From an uncultured Ruminiclostridium sp. (GTDB taxonomy: Bacteria > Bacillota > Clostridia > Oscillospirales > Ruminococcaceae): a stretch of DNA of 52,834 nucleotides. Each line of letters opens with the position of its first letter. Positions within the stretch are counted from its first letter, which is position 1. The stretch lies in contig CAKSFR010000016.1 in assembly GCA_934454635.1 (NCBI GenBank), positions 1 to 52,834 on the forward strand, written 5' to 3'. Both the position numbers and the translations under genes were made by a program. Of the stretch, positions 10,736 to 18,550 are shown piece after piece. A model generated the notes under the pieces. It saw nothing but the letters and a program-made list of their open reading frames with translations, did no database searches and was not told the DNA's origin.

Positions 10736-11329
10736 ATGAGCAAAATAGGATATATCCGTGTTTCTACGGAGCATCAGGAAACAGCGAGACAGCAGGAGAT
10801 TATGTGCAGTTATCAGGTTGACCGCATCTTCTCCGAGAAGATTTCGGGAGCGAATAAAGACCGCCCACAGCTCAGGGCTATGCTTGACTATGTGCGTGAG
10901 GGCGATACGCTTTACATCGAGAGTATCAGCCGTTTAGGACGCTCCACGAAGGACTTGCTGAACATCATTGACACTCTCACCGAAAAGGGTGTTACCCTCA
11001 TCAGCCACAAGGAGAAAATCGACACCGACACGCCTGCGGGCAAATTCATGTTGACCGTATTTGCAGCACTCTCTCAGCTTGAAAGAGAGCAACTCAAACA
11101 GCGTCAGCGTGAGGGCATCGAGATTGCTAAGGCACAGGGCAAGTATACGGGGCGGAAGCCTATCCCCACCGACTGGACAAGGTTCGGTCAGCTTTATGGG
11201 GAATGGAAGTCGAAGAATATCACTGGCAGGGACTTTATGCGGAGAATGGGTATGTCGGCAAATACCTTTTACCGTCGTGTGCGTGAGTATGAAATCACTC
11301 ACGGCATCACCGAGCAGACCTCAGCTTGA
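10736..11329 (+). CDS. Small serine resolvase/invertase
   Basis: This 197-residue protein has an N-terminal resolvase domain with catalytic Ser in IGYIRVSTEHQ. It then has ISRLGRSTKDL, AALSQLEREQLKQRQREGI and a C-terminal helix-turn-helix (KNITGRDFMRRMGMSANTFYRRV). The length is typical of Tn3-type resolvases. It starts 18 bases after the relaxase, in the same operon. It may resolve multimers of the excised circle or invert DNA. No paired res site was located. Confidence 0.85.
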   Translation: MSKIGYIRVSTEHQETARQQEIMCSYQVDRIFSEKISGANKDRPQLRAMLDYVREGDTLYIESISRLGRSTKDLLNIIDTLTEKGVTLISHKEKIDTDTPAGKFMLTVFAALSQLEREQLKQRQREGIEIAKAQGKYTGRKPIPTDWTRFGQLYGEWKSKNITGRDFMRRMGMSANTFYRRVREYEITHGITEQTSA

Positions 11330-11455
11330 CCGTCTGGCGAACGGAAATATCCCTCAGAGACGTCCGCCATTGCGGAGCGGAAAACTAACCGCTGAAAAGA
11401 AAAAGCCCTCAGAAACGCTTACAGAGCGTTTCCGAGAGCTTGTGGTTATTCAGTT

Positions 11456-11605
11456 TCAATAGGGTTTGTGCCTGTTGTGGTATGCTCCACAATTCTGATT
11501 ATGACTTATGCGGAACGGAAAACGGGTGCACCAGTAGGCTATGGCTTTTGAAGTATCACCCTTATCATTACGATTATAAAGGTTATGGTTATTTGTAAAG
11601 CCCAT
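11456..11605 (-). CDS. Possible small protein downstream of the hydrolase
   Basis: This 49-residue frame starts at ATG 11605 behind a good AAGGAG, 38 bases after the hydrolase stop and on the same strand. It begins MGFTNNHNLYNRNDKG and is rich in Asn, His and Arg with two cysteines. It has no family resemblance that I recognise and could be a gene fragment. Confidence 0.3.
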   Translation of the reverse strand: MGFTNNHNLYNRNDKGDTSKAIAYWCTRFPFRISHNQNCGAYHNRHKPY

Positions 11606-11642
11606 TGCAAAACTCCTTCATATCCTTGCTTGTGTGTTCATA

Positions 11643-12584
11643 TTATACAAGATCATCAAGCCAATCCTTTATCATCTTTATAAGTTCAGCATTGATTGGC
11701 TCTTTCACAAGTCTGCGATATAGTTTATTTACATTCAGAATACTGTTATCGCCATCATTTACCCTCAGAATATGTGTAAGACCTTCGGGAGCAAAGCAGC
11801 TTATGTGGCATTCTGCCCGAATTGCGTCAAGCTTGCGGTAGTCTGCCTGAAAATCTGCCTTGCCCGTTATCGCAAGTACAGGCTTGTCGTATCTTTTCAA
11901 AATCTCGGCAAAATCCTCCGAAGTATATGAGCCGTGTTCTCTCAGCCACTTTGCGGGCATAGCTGCACCCTTGACGTACACCCTTTCTTTAGCTGTCTCC
12001 TTGCTTTTTCTGAACGTATCATCTATCATCTCAAGCTGTTTATGTAGATCAAAGGATCTTCGCATGATCGCTCCTGCCACACCTTTCATATCGGGAAGTT
12101 CCTCAGCCATGAGCCTGTTCTGATAGTATAGTGCGTCCTTTAAACACATTCCAGCACCGCCAAGCAGGATTAATCCTGCCGTATCTTCCTTTTCTGAAGT
12201 AAGCGTTGCTATCATAGCACCCTCACTGTGTCCACAGATGAGTATTCTGTTTTCATCGACATAAGGCAGGCTTTTCAGATACCGAATAACGGAGATCGCA
12301 TCATTTGTCAGGTCTGAAAGTCCTGCACTGTTGAAACTACCACCTGAAGCGTGTGTTCCGCGCTTGTCATAACGGGCGGATATATAGCCACATTCCGCAA
12401 ATGCCTGAGCCAGACTTTTGTATATATCGGAATGGAATCCGAAACCATTTCCGTCACGGTCAAGCTTTCCTGTTCCCATGATGATGACAACAGCAGGAGA
12501 TTTTTTCTTCTCGTCATCATAAGTGATCGTTGTACCGATAGGATATTCGCCCTGTATCGTGATATTCTTTTCTTTGATATCCAT
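11643..12584 (-). CDS. Alpha/beta hydrolase
   Basis: This 313-residue protein has an oxyanion-side motif MGTGKLDRDGN, a YDKRGTHAS turn and the nucleophile elbow GHSEG (Ser120). A likely acid lies in ITGKADFQAD and the histidine in EGLTHILR, so the triad looks complete. It resembles cytoplasmic esterases or acyl-peptide-hydrolase-like enzymes. The substrate is unknown. It is the last gene of a three-gene cargo operon, 9 bases after the CPBP protease. The stop is followed by AT-rich sequence. Confidence 0.8.
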   Translation of the reverse strand: MDIKEKNITIQGEYPIGTTITYDDEKKKSPAVVIIMGTGKLDRDGNGFGFHSDIYKSLAQAFAECGYISARYDKRGTHASGGSFNSAGLSDLTNDAISVIRYLKSLPYVDENRILICGHSEGAMIATLTSEKEDTAGLILLGGAGMCLKDALYYQNRLMAEELPDMKGVAGAIMRRSFDLHKQLEMIDDTFRKSKETAKERVYVKGAAMPAKWLREHGSYTSEDFAEILKRYDKPVLAITGKADFQADYRKLDAIRAECHISCFAPEGLTHILRVNDGDNSILNVNKLYRRLVKEPINAELIKMIKDWLDDLV

Positions 12585-12593
12585 AGGTTCACC

Positions 12594-13352
12594 TCATAGA
12601 ATGATAAGCCAAATCGTTCTGCTGACGATATGCGCCAGCATATGTACAAGCATCGCATACTGTATGCCGTATTTTCGGTAGAATCTGCCGAATAAGATAC
12701 CAAATGCACCATTCATCAGAAAACTTCTGAAAATGAGCATAGGAGTTAGGTGCCCTATGATTTGCGCTGTTGAGGGGAGGTGTGCTGCAGCAAACAATGC
12801 AGCAGCGGTGATATTCGAGACAACAAGTATCTTTTCAGGAACAGCATCCTCTTTTTTACAAAACAGCTTCCAACCAATTAATGCGATCAGGCTCATAAAG
12901 AACAGTCGCATCATAACTTCCTCAATGACACCGCCATACAGGATAGATGCGATCCATGTGGGAGTATCAAAGCTCTTAGAGTTCTCATAGCTGTCTGCCA
13001 GCTCGGGTATCCAATTTGCAAAGGTAAAGGCATCGGCACTCACGATAATTCCGCATATCGCTCCTGCAAGCAGTGTGATAAGCGTATCCTTTTTGGCAAG
13101 CTGAAAGGGTCGGATAAGACCGATTTTATCTGCAACAATATATCCTAAAAAGCCACAAATAACGGCATAAATAACCGTCTGTAGCGTCGTTAAGAGCATG
13201 ACCATTTCCTTGCTTCCTACCTGCTGTATTGCATTTGCAAGCGCTTCTTCGTCTACACTTGCTATGGACATTTGAGCCGTGAACCAACCGCCGACAGCTG
13301 CAAACGGTATCAGGCATAATGTGAATAATAACGCCTTTCTGAATTTTGTCAT
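12594..13352 (-). CDS. CPBP-family intramembrane metalloprotease
   Basis: This 252-residue membrane protein has about six to seven hydrophobic helices. It carries the three CPBP motifs: EEVMMR (Glu144, Glu145, Arg149), FAAAHLP and HMLAH near the C-terminus. Such proteases (Rce1/Abi-like) cut within the membrane and often serve peptide maturation, self-immunity or signalling. Its start overlaps the regulator stop (ATGA), so the two are translationally coupled. The substrate is not evident. Confidence 0.82.
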   Translation of the reverse strand: MTKFRKALLFTLCLIPFAAVGGWFTAQMSIASVDEEALANAIQQVGSKEMVMLLTTLQTVIYAVICGFLGYIVADKIGLIRPFQLAKKDTLITLLAGAICGIIVSADAFTFANWIPELADSYENSKSFDTPTWIASILYGGVIEEVMMRLFFMSLIALIGWKLFCKKEDAVPEKILVVSNITAAALFAAAHLPSTAQIIGHLTPMLIFRSFLMNGAFGILFGRFYRKYGIQYAMLVHMLAHIVSRTIWLIIL

Positions 13353-13855
13353 TTCTTTTCCTCCTTTGCAACGGGTGCTGAGATGACCGAAAAGCTCCTG
13401 CTTTTTCCGCCTTCCTCCGGCTCTGAATATTTACCTATTATTTCTCTTATCTCCTTAAAGAGATTTTCATAGCTTTCATCGGTCAGAGTAAGCATATAGG
13501 TACGCAAGGACAACATATCAGCAAACGGATCTGCATTTTCTTTATCGCTGTATCTTTGGAAACTGCCATACAGTGCCATGAGAAACTGATAGGCACTGTC
13601 AGCTATATCTATATTTTCAGTAAATTTAGCTTCGTTAAGTGCTAAAAGCCTTTCCAAGCTTCCCCGCACCTTTCGTTCTTCCTTGACGATCAAAACTTCT
13701 TCTTTCAGAAGATAATTGATATGACGATAAAGCGTAGGCTGTGGAACATCGTGCAATTCCTCGCATATCTGCTTGGTCGTTGCTTCGCTCTTGATCTGGA
13801 GAAACTGCATGATTTTCATCCTTATGGGGTTTGTAATAACATCGGATAGTTTCAT
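13349..13855 (-). CDS. ArsR-like winged-helix regulator
   Basis: This 168-residue protein starts MKLSDVITNPIRMKIMQFLQ behind AGGTGG. The upstream ATG at 13909 lacks a ribosome binding site. Residues ~5-75 form a winged helix typical of ArsR/PadR-like repressors (ATTKQICEEL, then PQPTLYRHINYLLKEEVL). A helical C-terminal domain follows, perhaps for dimerisation or ligand binding. It heads the operon with the CPBP protease and hydrolase and probably represses it. The signal is unknown. Confidence 0.8.
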   Translation of the reverse strand: MKLSDVITNPIRMKIMQFLQIKSEATTKQICEELHDVPQPTLYRHINYLLKEEVLIVKEERKVRGSLERLLALNEAKFTENIDIADSAYQFLMALYGSFQRYSDKENADPFADMLSLRTYMLTLTDESYENLFKEIREIIGKYSEPEEGGKSRSFSVISAPVAKEEKK

Positions 13856-13976
13856 TGCATGACCACCTTTCTCAATGTATATTATATTCTTAAAAATGAT
13901 AATAGTCAATAGTGTTCACAGAAAGTTTACAATTGTACTCTACAAATTATTTGTAGAAGCCTATTGAAATGAAAAA

Positions 13977-14005
13977 GTCTTATCCCCGTATCACAGGGAT
14001 AAGAC
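13977..14005 (-). terminator. Terminator of the small gene at 14030-14260
   Basis: GTCTTATCCC and GGGATAAGAC form a 10-bp stem followed on the minus strand by TTTTTC. Confidence 0.75.
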
Positions 14006-14029
14006 AATTTCCATAGTAGGTATATGTGA

Positions 14030-14260
14030 TTACTCCTGAACCTCTCTCATCAAAGCCACGCTGTCCTTGAAGCCGACCTTGTAAGCAGCCCTCATTTCAG
14101 CGGCAGATGTATCGCTCACGCAGTCGAGGATTTTGTGGAATACATCAATCTGCTCCTATCCCAGAGAATCCTCAAAGGGAATACAGAACTTGTTGAACTC
14201 GTCAGAGAACTCGGCGGAGTGAATATCACCCACACGGAGGTTGTAAATTATATCAATCAT
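14030..14260 (-). pseudogene. Small element protein with an in-frame TAG
   Basis: The frame starts at ATG 14260 behind AGGGTG and begins MIDIIYNLRVGDIHSAEF. It meets TAG at codon 35 (14156-14158), then continues in the same frame (IDVFHKILDCVSDTSAAEMR, ending LMREVQE) to TAA. The whole, 76 positions, looks like the small helical DUF6809-type proteins of Firmicutes elements, so a nonsense mutation is the simplest reading. It lies 63 bases inside the element end and has its own terminator. Confidence 0.6.
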
Positions 14261-14322
14261 TGTAAGCACCCTTTTGGTAATTATTTAGCTTGCTGTACCT
14301 GTCTTACAATGTTTTCTTGAAA

Positions 14323-14346
14323 ACTTCTTTACCGCTACTGTCCTAA
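14323..14346. repeat. att site, left end of the nested element
   Basis: The element arm at 14323-14344 meets the host recombinase gene at the TAA core (14344-14346). The arm is an imperfect inverted copy of the one at 5481-5502. Confidence 0.8.
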
Positions 14347-14771
14347 GACGCAAGAATCGTCATCATCAATTCTCCGTCACCGCTCATAGTGTGGATATTC
14401 TGCTCCTCAAAATAAATATCCACCCCCAAGGCTTTGAACTCACGAACTGTCTGTAGCAAAGTGACTGTATTTCGTGCAAAGCGAGAGATGGATTTTGTAA
14501 TCACCATATCGATTTTACCGGCACGGCAGTCCGCAACCAAATTCTGAAAACCTGCTCTTGAATCCTTGGTGCCTGTTTTGGCTTCATCGGAATATACACC
14601 CGTATAGAGCCAGTCACCGTGGTTTTGAATGAGGTCGTTGTAATAGCTGACCTGTGCGGAGAGTGAGTGGAGCATAGCGTCCTTACCGCTCGATACACGA
14701 GCATAAGCGGCTACTCTCTTTTTTCTTTCAAGCTTTGGCGGTTTTGATACGATGGTTATTTTTCCTGACAT
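14343..14771 (-). pseudogene. Large serine recombinase A, 5' part (split by insertion)
   Basis: The 142 residues form a complete resolvase-type catalytic domain. Ser27 lies in YARVSSGKD, followed by YSDEAKTGTKDSRAGF, SISRFARNT and finally GELMMTILAS, where the element cuts in and gives an immediate TAG. The expected next residues, YAQEES, are at 5479 on the far side of the element. The start overlaps the end of the small upstream gene by 16 bases. If made alone, this fragment would be a catalytic domain without DNA-binding parts. Confidence 0.9.
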
Positions 14772-14992
14772 AACGTCACCTCCTTATAGTGTGACATATT
14801 ACCTCTAAAACCATCATATATCAAGTCAATTCCGCAGTATAAACTACACGAAGATATACCGTATTTTTCGTTCATAATTGTATCAATATCGGCGTAATCT
14901 TCCGGGGTTATAATCCCCATCGACAGCATTCGTTTTGCCTGGAGCATGGAAGCAAGGTAGCTTTCCAACCGATTTCTGTAATTGTCACTCAT
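14756..14992 (-). CDS. Small SHOCT-like protein of the recombinase operon
   Basis: This 78-residue protein has the pattern QAKRMLSMGIITPEDYADID, typical of short SHOCT-like helical hairpins (LxxGxIxxxEY). It then has a Ser/Cys-rich tail. It overlaps the gene before it (8 bases) and recombinase A after it (16 bases), so all are translated as a coupled set. Its role is unknown. It may assist or set the direction of recombination. Confidence 0.6.
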   Translation of the reverse strand: MSDNYRNRLESYLASMLQAKRMLSMGIITPEDYADIDTIMNEKYGISSCSLYCGIDLIYDGFRGNMSHYKEVTLCQEK

Positions 14993-15386
14993 CAGAAATA
15001 TGTCCCTTTCTGAAACGGTCTGTTACGTAGCAGGAATGAGAACAATATTTTCTGTGATTGTTTCCATAAGCGGTGAAATTCCTTCCGCAACAGATGCAGA
15101 TATATTCATAATTTGCTTCTCGATTGACGCAATCCCGGTGTTCGTTCCACCATGTATTTCGACAGGAATCGGAGCAGAACTTTTTCGGTTTCTGCTTAGG
15201 AATGTTTTTTATCAGCTTTCCGCACTGTTTACAAGCCACGGCATTCTTTGATTTGTCACCCAGACCGTTGCGGCGGCAGAATGAGCGCACCGTATTATCT
15301 GATATACCGAGGGCTTTTCCTATTTTAATATAGCTGACACCTTGCAGGCGCAATGTTCGTAGTTGTTCTTTTTGCTGATTTGTCAT
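14985..15386 (-). CDS. Helix-turn-helix / zinc-finger protein, first gene of the integration operon
   Basis: This 133-residue protein starts MTNQQKEQLRTLRLQG behind GGAGG. Residues ~10-45 form a helix-turn-helix (GVSYIKIGKALGISDNTVRSF). Two zinc-binding modules follow: CKQCGKL...CSDSCRNTWW, and CICCGRNF...YCSHSCY. It leads an operon with the SHOCT-like protein and the two recombinases, and may direct or regulate them. Confidence 0.65.
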   Translation of the reverse strand: MTNQQKEQLRTLRLQGVSYIKIGKALGISDNTVRSFCRRNGLGDKSKNAVACKQCGKLIKNIPKQKPKKFCSDSCRNTWWNEHRDCVNREANYEYICICCGRNFTAYGNNHRKYCSHSCYVTDRFRKGHISDE

Positions 15387-15453
15387 TGAGCTTTCCTCCA
15401 ATCCGAGGGATTACCTCAATATCTACCGGAGGAAAAATAGTCATCCGGTCCGA

Positions 15454-15496
15454 AAAAAATAATGCCCACCAAGGAAATCAATCCAAGGTGGGCATT
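15454..15496 (-). terminator. Terminator after the endolysin gene
   Basis: AATGCCCACC and GGTGGGCATT form a 10-bp stem followed on the minus strand by ATTTTTTTC. It ends the phage late operon. Confidence 0.85.
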
Positions 15497-15516
15497 ATCA
15501 TTGTAGTTGTTAAGTT

Positions 15517-16389
15517 TTATCTGAGCATTTCATTTACACGTTTCTGCACCTCCGAGTAATCATACCCGGCTTCCGTCAACTTTTCCTTTCTCGCCGAACC
15601 ATTCCACCATAGCCCCGCAATAACCTCAACCGCAATCTCATCAACGGTTTTCTTGTATAGCTTTTCATTGACTCTTTTCTGAACCGCGTTATAATCATAT
15701 CCGGCGGCGGTGAGCAGCCTTTCACGCTCCGCACCGTTATCCCACTTGCCGGCAAGAACCTCGTCATCAAGCTGATCTATGGTTTTCTCGACAGTTTTTT
15801 TCTTACTGTAATCTGTAAAGCAGATATCGCCGTCAATGTCGTATCCGCCTATTCTGTCAAGCCCCCACTGCCACATAGTCTGACCGTAGCTGTACTTTGA
15901 CGGACAGTTGGGGCTGTTAGTCCAGTGGGCAAGCCAAATGTCATACTTGCCGATAATCCTGGTCTTATCGTAATAGTTCTCCAAAAAAGACGGATTTGCA
16001 TAAACTCCGGGCTTGAATCTCGCCTGACTTATCTTTTCACAGAAAGCAATCGCCATCTTAGTGCGAATTTCCGTGTTCAGATTATCAATCTGCTTTTTCT
16101 CCTCCATGTCGAAGAATACGGGATATGTCGGGGACAGTCCCTTGATTACAGAAATACATTTCTCGGCTTCAGCCTCTGCCTGCTCAACGCTCATCGCATA
16201 GCTGTACCAGTAAAATCCGTAGTCAATGCCGTATTTCTTGCAGTCAGCCACGAACTTATCCATAGTAACATCTTTCTTCGTGGAAAAGCCTGCACGGATA
16301 ATCGCGAACTTCACACCCGCCTGTTTCAGCGCAGAAAAGCTGATGCCCTCCTGGCAGTAGCTTAAATCAACACCTTTAATCTTCATCAT
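15517..16389 (-). CDS. Phage endolysin, GH25 lysozyme with CW_7 repeats
   Basis: This 290-residue protein has an N-terminal GH25 muramidase domain (KGVDLSYCQEGISF at the start, then FAIIRAG, FYWYSYA, VFFDMEE and QWGLDRIGGYDIDGD). Two C-terminal CW_7-type cell-wall repeats follow (DEVLAGKWDNGAERERLLTA and AVEVIAGLWWNGSARKEKLT). It cleaves peptidoglycan at the end of the lytic cycle. The start overlaps the end of the holin gene. It looks intact. Confidence 0.92.
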   Translation of the reverse strand: MMKIKGVDLSYCQEGISFSALKQAGVKFAIIRAGFSTKKDVTMDKFVADCKKYGIDYGFYWYSYAMSVEQAEAEAEKCISVIKGLSPTYPVFFDMEEKKQIDNLNTEIRTKMAIAFCEKISQARFKPGVYANPSFLENYYDKTRIIGKYDIWLAHWTNSPNCPSKYSYGQTMWQWGLDRIGGYDIDGDICFTDYSKKKTVEKTIDQLDDEVLAGKWDNGAERERLLTAAGYDYNAVQKRVNEKLYKKTVDEIAVEVIAGLWWNGSARKEKLTEAGYDYSEVQKRVNEMLR

Positions 16390-16798
16390 CGTCCTCCTTT
16401 TCCGAGCGCTTATGCAGCTGCTCAAGCACATCTTTCAGCTTCTTAGGGACAGGCAAACCCAGGTGAGCGGCATTCTCAAGCAGTGAAATACCCTCGTTCG
16501 ACAGATAGAAGAATATCACTGCAGTACGCAGAACAGAACCTGCACCAATAACCCGTGTGTCAAGAATATGCCCGCCGCCGACCATAGCGAAGATAAGCAC
16601 CTTCCTGCATATCCCCTTGAATCCGACTGCGCTTGACAGCTTCTTGTCCGATATAGCGCACATCACTCCGGTTATGTAGTCGATAACCACAAAGGCAATA
16701 AGCGCAAAAAGCAAACCGTCACTTCCTCCGAGAAACCAGCCGAGCCACCCGCCGACCGCAGTAAAAATAAGCTGAATTGTGTTCCAGAATTCTCTCAT
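16376..16798 (-). CDS. Phage holin (holin_4 / Cpl-1 type)
   Basis: This 140-residue protein has two to three hydrophobic segments (WNTIQLIFTAVGGWLGWF, LLFALIAFVVIDYITGVMCA). The conserved DYITGV-x-KKLSSAVGFKGI region is found in this holin family, and the tail is charged and acidic. It forms the membrane lesion that lets the endolysin reach the wall. The start at MREFWN follows GGAGGG. Confidence 0.85.
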   Translation of the reverse strand: MREFWNTIQLIFTAVGGWLGWFLGGSDGLLFALIAFVVIDYITGVMCAISDKKLSSAVGFKGICRKVLIFAMVGGGHILDTRVIGAGSVLRTAVIFFYLSNEGISLLENAAHLGLPVPKKLKDVLEQLHKRSEKEDDDED

Positions 16799-16812
16799 AA
16801 TAAACCCTCCAA

Positions 16813-17045
16813 TCATTCGTCAACGATATCGTAAGTTATTTTCATGACCTGCCCGTCCAGTTTTCGCACCGGCTCGGACAGGTTGTTTATTGTGGTAAGG
16901 CACAGCTTGCAGATTCCAAGCGCAAAACCGAAGAAATGCTGACTGCTGCTTGAATACGGATAGTACGGCAGAATATACAGCGGCAGGTTAAGTCCGTCAG
17001 TCTTGATGAGGTTTGCATACGCAGTTTTCGGTTCATCATCATCCC
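16813..17045 (-). pseudogene. Duplicated C-terminal fragment of the tail protein
   Basis: A frame with no start codon reads DDEPKTAYANLIK, then LPLYILPYYPYSSSSQH, and ends QVMKITYDIVDE. The end resembles the C-terminus of the next upstream protein (MKIIYEITQG, with NNLSKEV against NNLSEPV). It is therefore a leftover 3' end of a paralogous tail-tip gene, probably from a partial duplication or receptor-protein exchange. Confidence 0.6.
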
Positions 17046-17047
17046 TA

Positions 17048-18550
17048 TTATCCCTGCGTTATTTCATAGATTATTTTCATAGTCTGCGAACTCGTCTTTA
17101 TCACCTCTTTTGATAAATTGTTTACCGTACACAATAGCGGCAACGCTCTGTTCAAGGTTATGTTAAGGCTGTGTGCGTTTGTATTGGTGTAGCTGTTGGA
17201 ATAAGTCCACGCCTGCAGCAGATACGGATACTGTTCGCCAAAGCCATGAAGCTGCTTTATGAATGTGCTGTCGGCTGTGGCATTTGAGCCGCGAACAACC
17301 GACAAAATAGTACCGTCAGAATTCAGCATAGCATAATATGAGGTAACAAGACTGCTGTAAGAAGTGCTTCTGTTTATAGGAATATACTTTCTTCCGCCGG
17401 CTCGTATTATTGAAGGGCAGAAGTGGTTCGAAACAGCATAATTCTGCACGGTATTTCCGTTGCTGTCAAACACGCGAATTGAATTATTCGCAGCGCTATA
17501 AGGTTCGGCATACCACATTCCTGTTTCGGGATCGTACAGTCTGCAAGCGCCCTCTTGACGGAGTTCTGTATCAAAAGTTACCGTAGCATTGCTCTCAACA
17601 GCTCCGTCAAGTGATAGCTTTATCAATGTTGATTCCGTTTTACTGCTTGCACTCCAAATATAAATCGAACCGTTATAGTATTCAGCATTACAAGCGGTGA
17701 ACGGTTCGGGATTTGTCCACGCCACAGAGTATTTGTGTCTGAGGTCGAGCGACCCGGTGATATCTGTTATCCGGATAGCATTGCTGTTTACAATCGGGAA
17801 CTTGTACATATCACCCTGCTTTGCACTGACAGCATAAATATACATACATCTGTCAGAACGCTCGGCGTATATGGGGAGCAGACCGCCGGTACTTGAAAAA
17901 AGAATACCGTCGCCGGAGCTATAGTGACCTATCTGATTGGAGATTTTAGTAATGCCACATTGATTGTCAGATGTGTTGTAATTAAGAAAATCGCACATGG
18001 AGAAAGCAAGCCCCGACATATTGTTTTCGCTTGAATCGCCTAGATTGCCCTGAACCCTCGGCACTAATGAAACGCAGCTTACTGTCCCGTTTGCCTTATC
18101 CGTGCCGAAATCCCAGACGTATCTGTATCCCTTGTCGATTGTGCCGCTTTCGTTAAGATTGAGCGAACCGCGTTTTGAGTTTGAGCCGGAATACTCTCCG
18201 CCTGCATAACCCGTCAAAGCCTTTACATCGTCAATAGAGGGGGAATTATACTCTGCGTCCTCCATGAGTTTTTTTGAGAACACCCACAAGCCCGATAACG
18301 CTTTCGACAGAAACGGCATATAAAGAGCGGGCAGGCAGTTTCTGCTTGAAACATTGTCCATAACAGTAAGCTCTGCGGGCAGATTTACTAAACGCTGCAG
18401 AGCATTTGTCGCCATATTCTCATCTACCTGCTCATAGACTTTTTCGCCGTTTGCTGCGTCAAAAAGTTCGATTATTGTTTTACCGTGAAGCCGCAATGCG
18501 AGCGTTGTATTGGCTTTGGCGGCTGCTGCACCTATTCTTGCTTTCATCAT
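17048..18550 (-). CDS. Phage tail-tip / receptor-binding-like protein
   Basis: This 500-residue protein comes after the tail endopeptidase and before the lysis genes, where siphoviruses encode baseplate or receptor-binding proteins. It opens with MMKARIGAAAAKANTTLALR and is rich in beta-strand-like Ser/Asn/Gly/Tyr segments. A specific family is not recognised. Its C-terminus has a nearby duplicated relative, which fits a domain that is swapped to change host range. Confidence 0.6.
   Translation of the reverse strand: MMKARIGAAAAKANTTLALRLHGKTIIELFDAANGEKVYEQVDENMATNALQRLVNLPAELTVMDNVSSRNCLPALYMPFLSKALSGLWVFSKKLMEDAEYNSPSIDDVKALTGYAGGEYSGSNSKRGSLNLNESGTIDKGYRYVWDFGTDKANGTVSCVSLVPRVQGNLGDSSENNMSGLAFSMCDFLNYNTSDNQCGITKISNQIGHYSSGDGILFSSTGGLLPIYAERSDRCMYIYAVSAKQGDMYKFPIVNSNAIRITDITGSLDLRHKYSVAWTNPEPFTACNAEYYNGSIYIWSASSKTESTLIKLSLDGAVESNATVTFDTELRQEGACRLYDPETGMWYAEPYSAANNSIRVFDSNGNTVQNYAVSNHFCPSIIRAGGRKYIPINRSTSYSSLVTSYYAMLNSDGTILSVVRGSNATADSTFIKQLHGFGEQYPYLLQAWTYSNSYTNTNAHSLNITLNRALPLLCTVNNLSKEVIKTSSQTMKIIYEITQG

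Noticed and set aside
14156..14158. TAG read as an amino acid
   Set aside because: No other gene here needs TAG as sense, and many good genes end with it, so a nonsense mutation is preferred.
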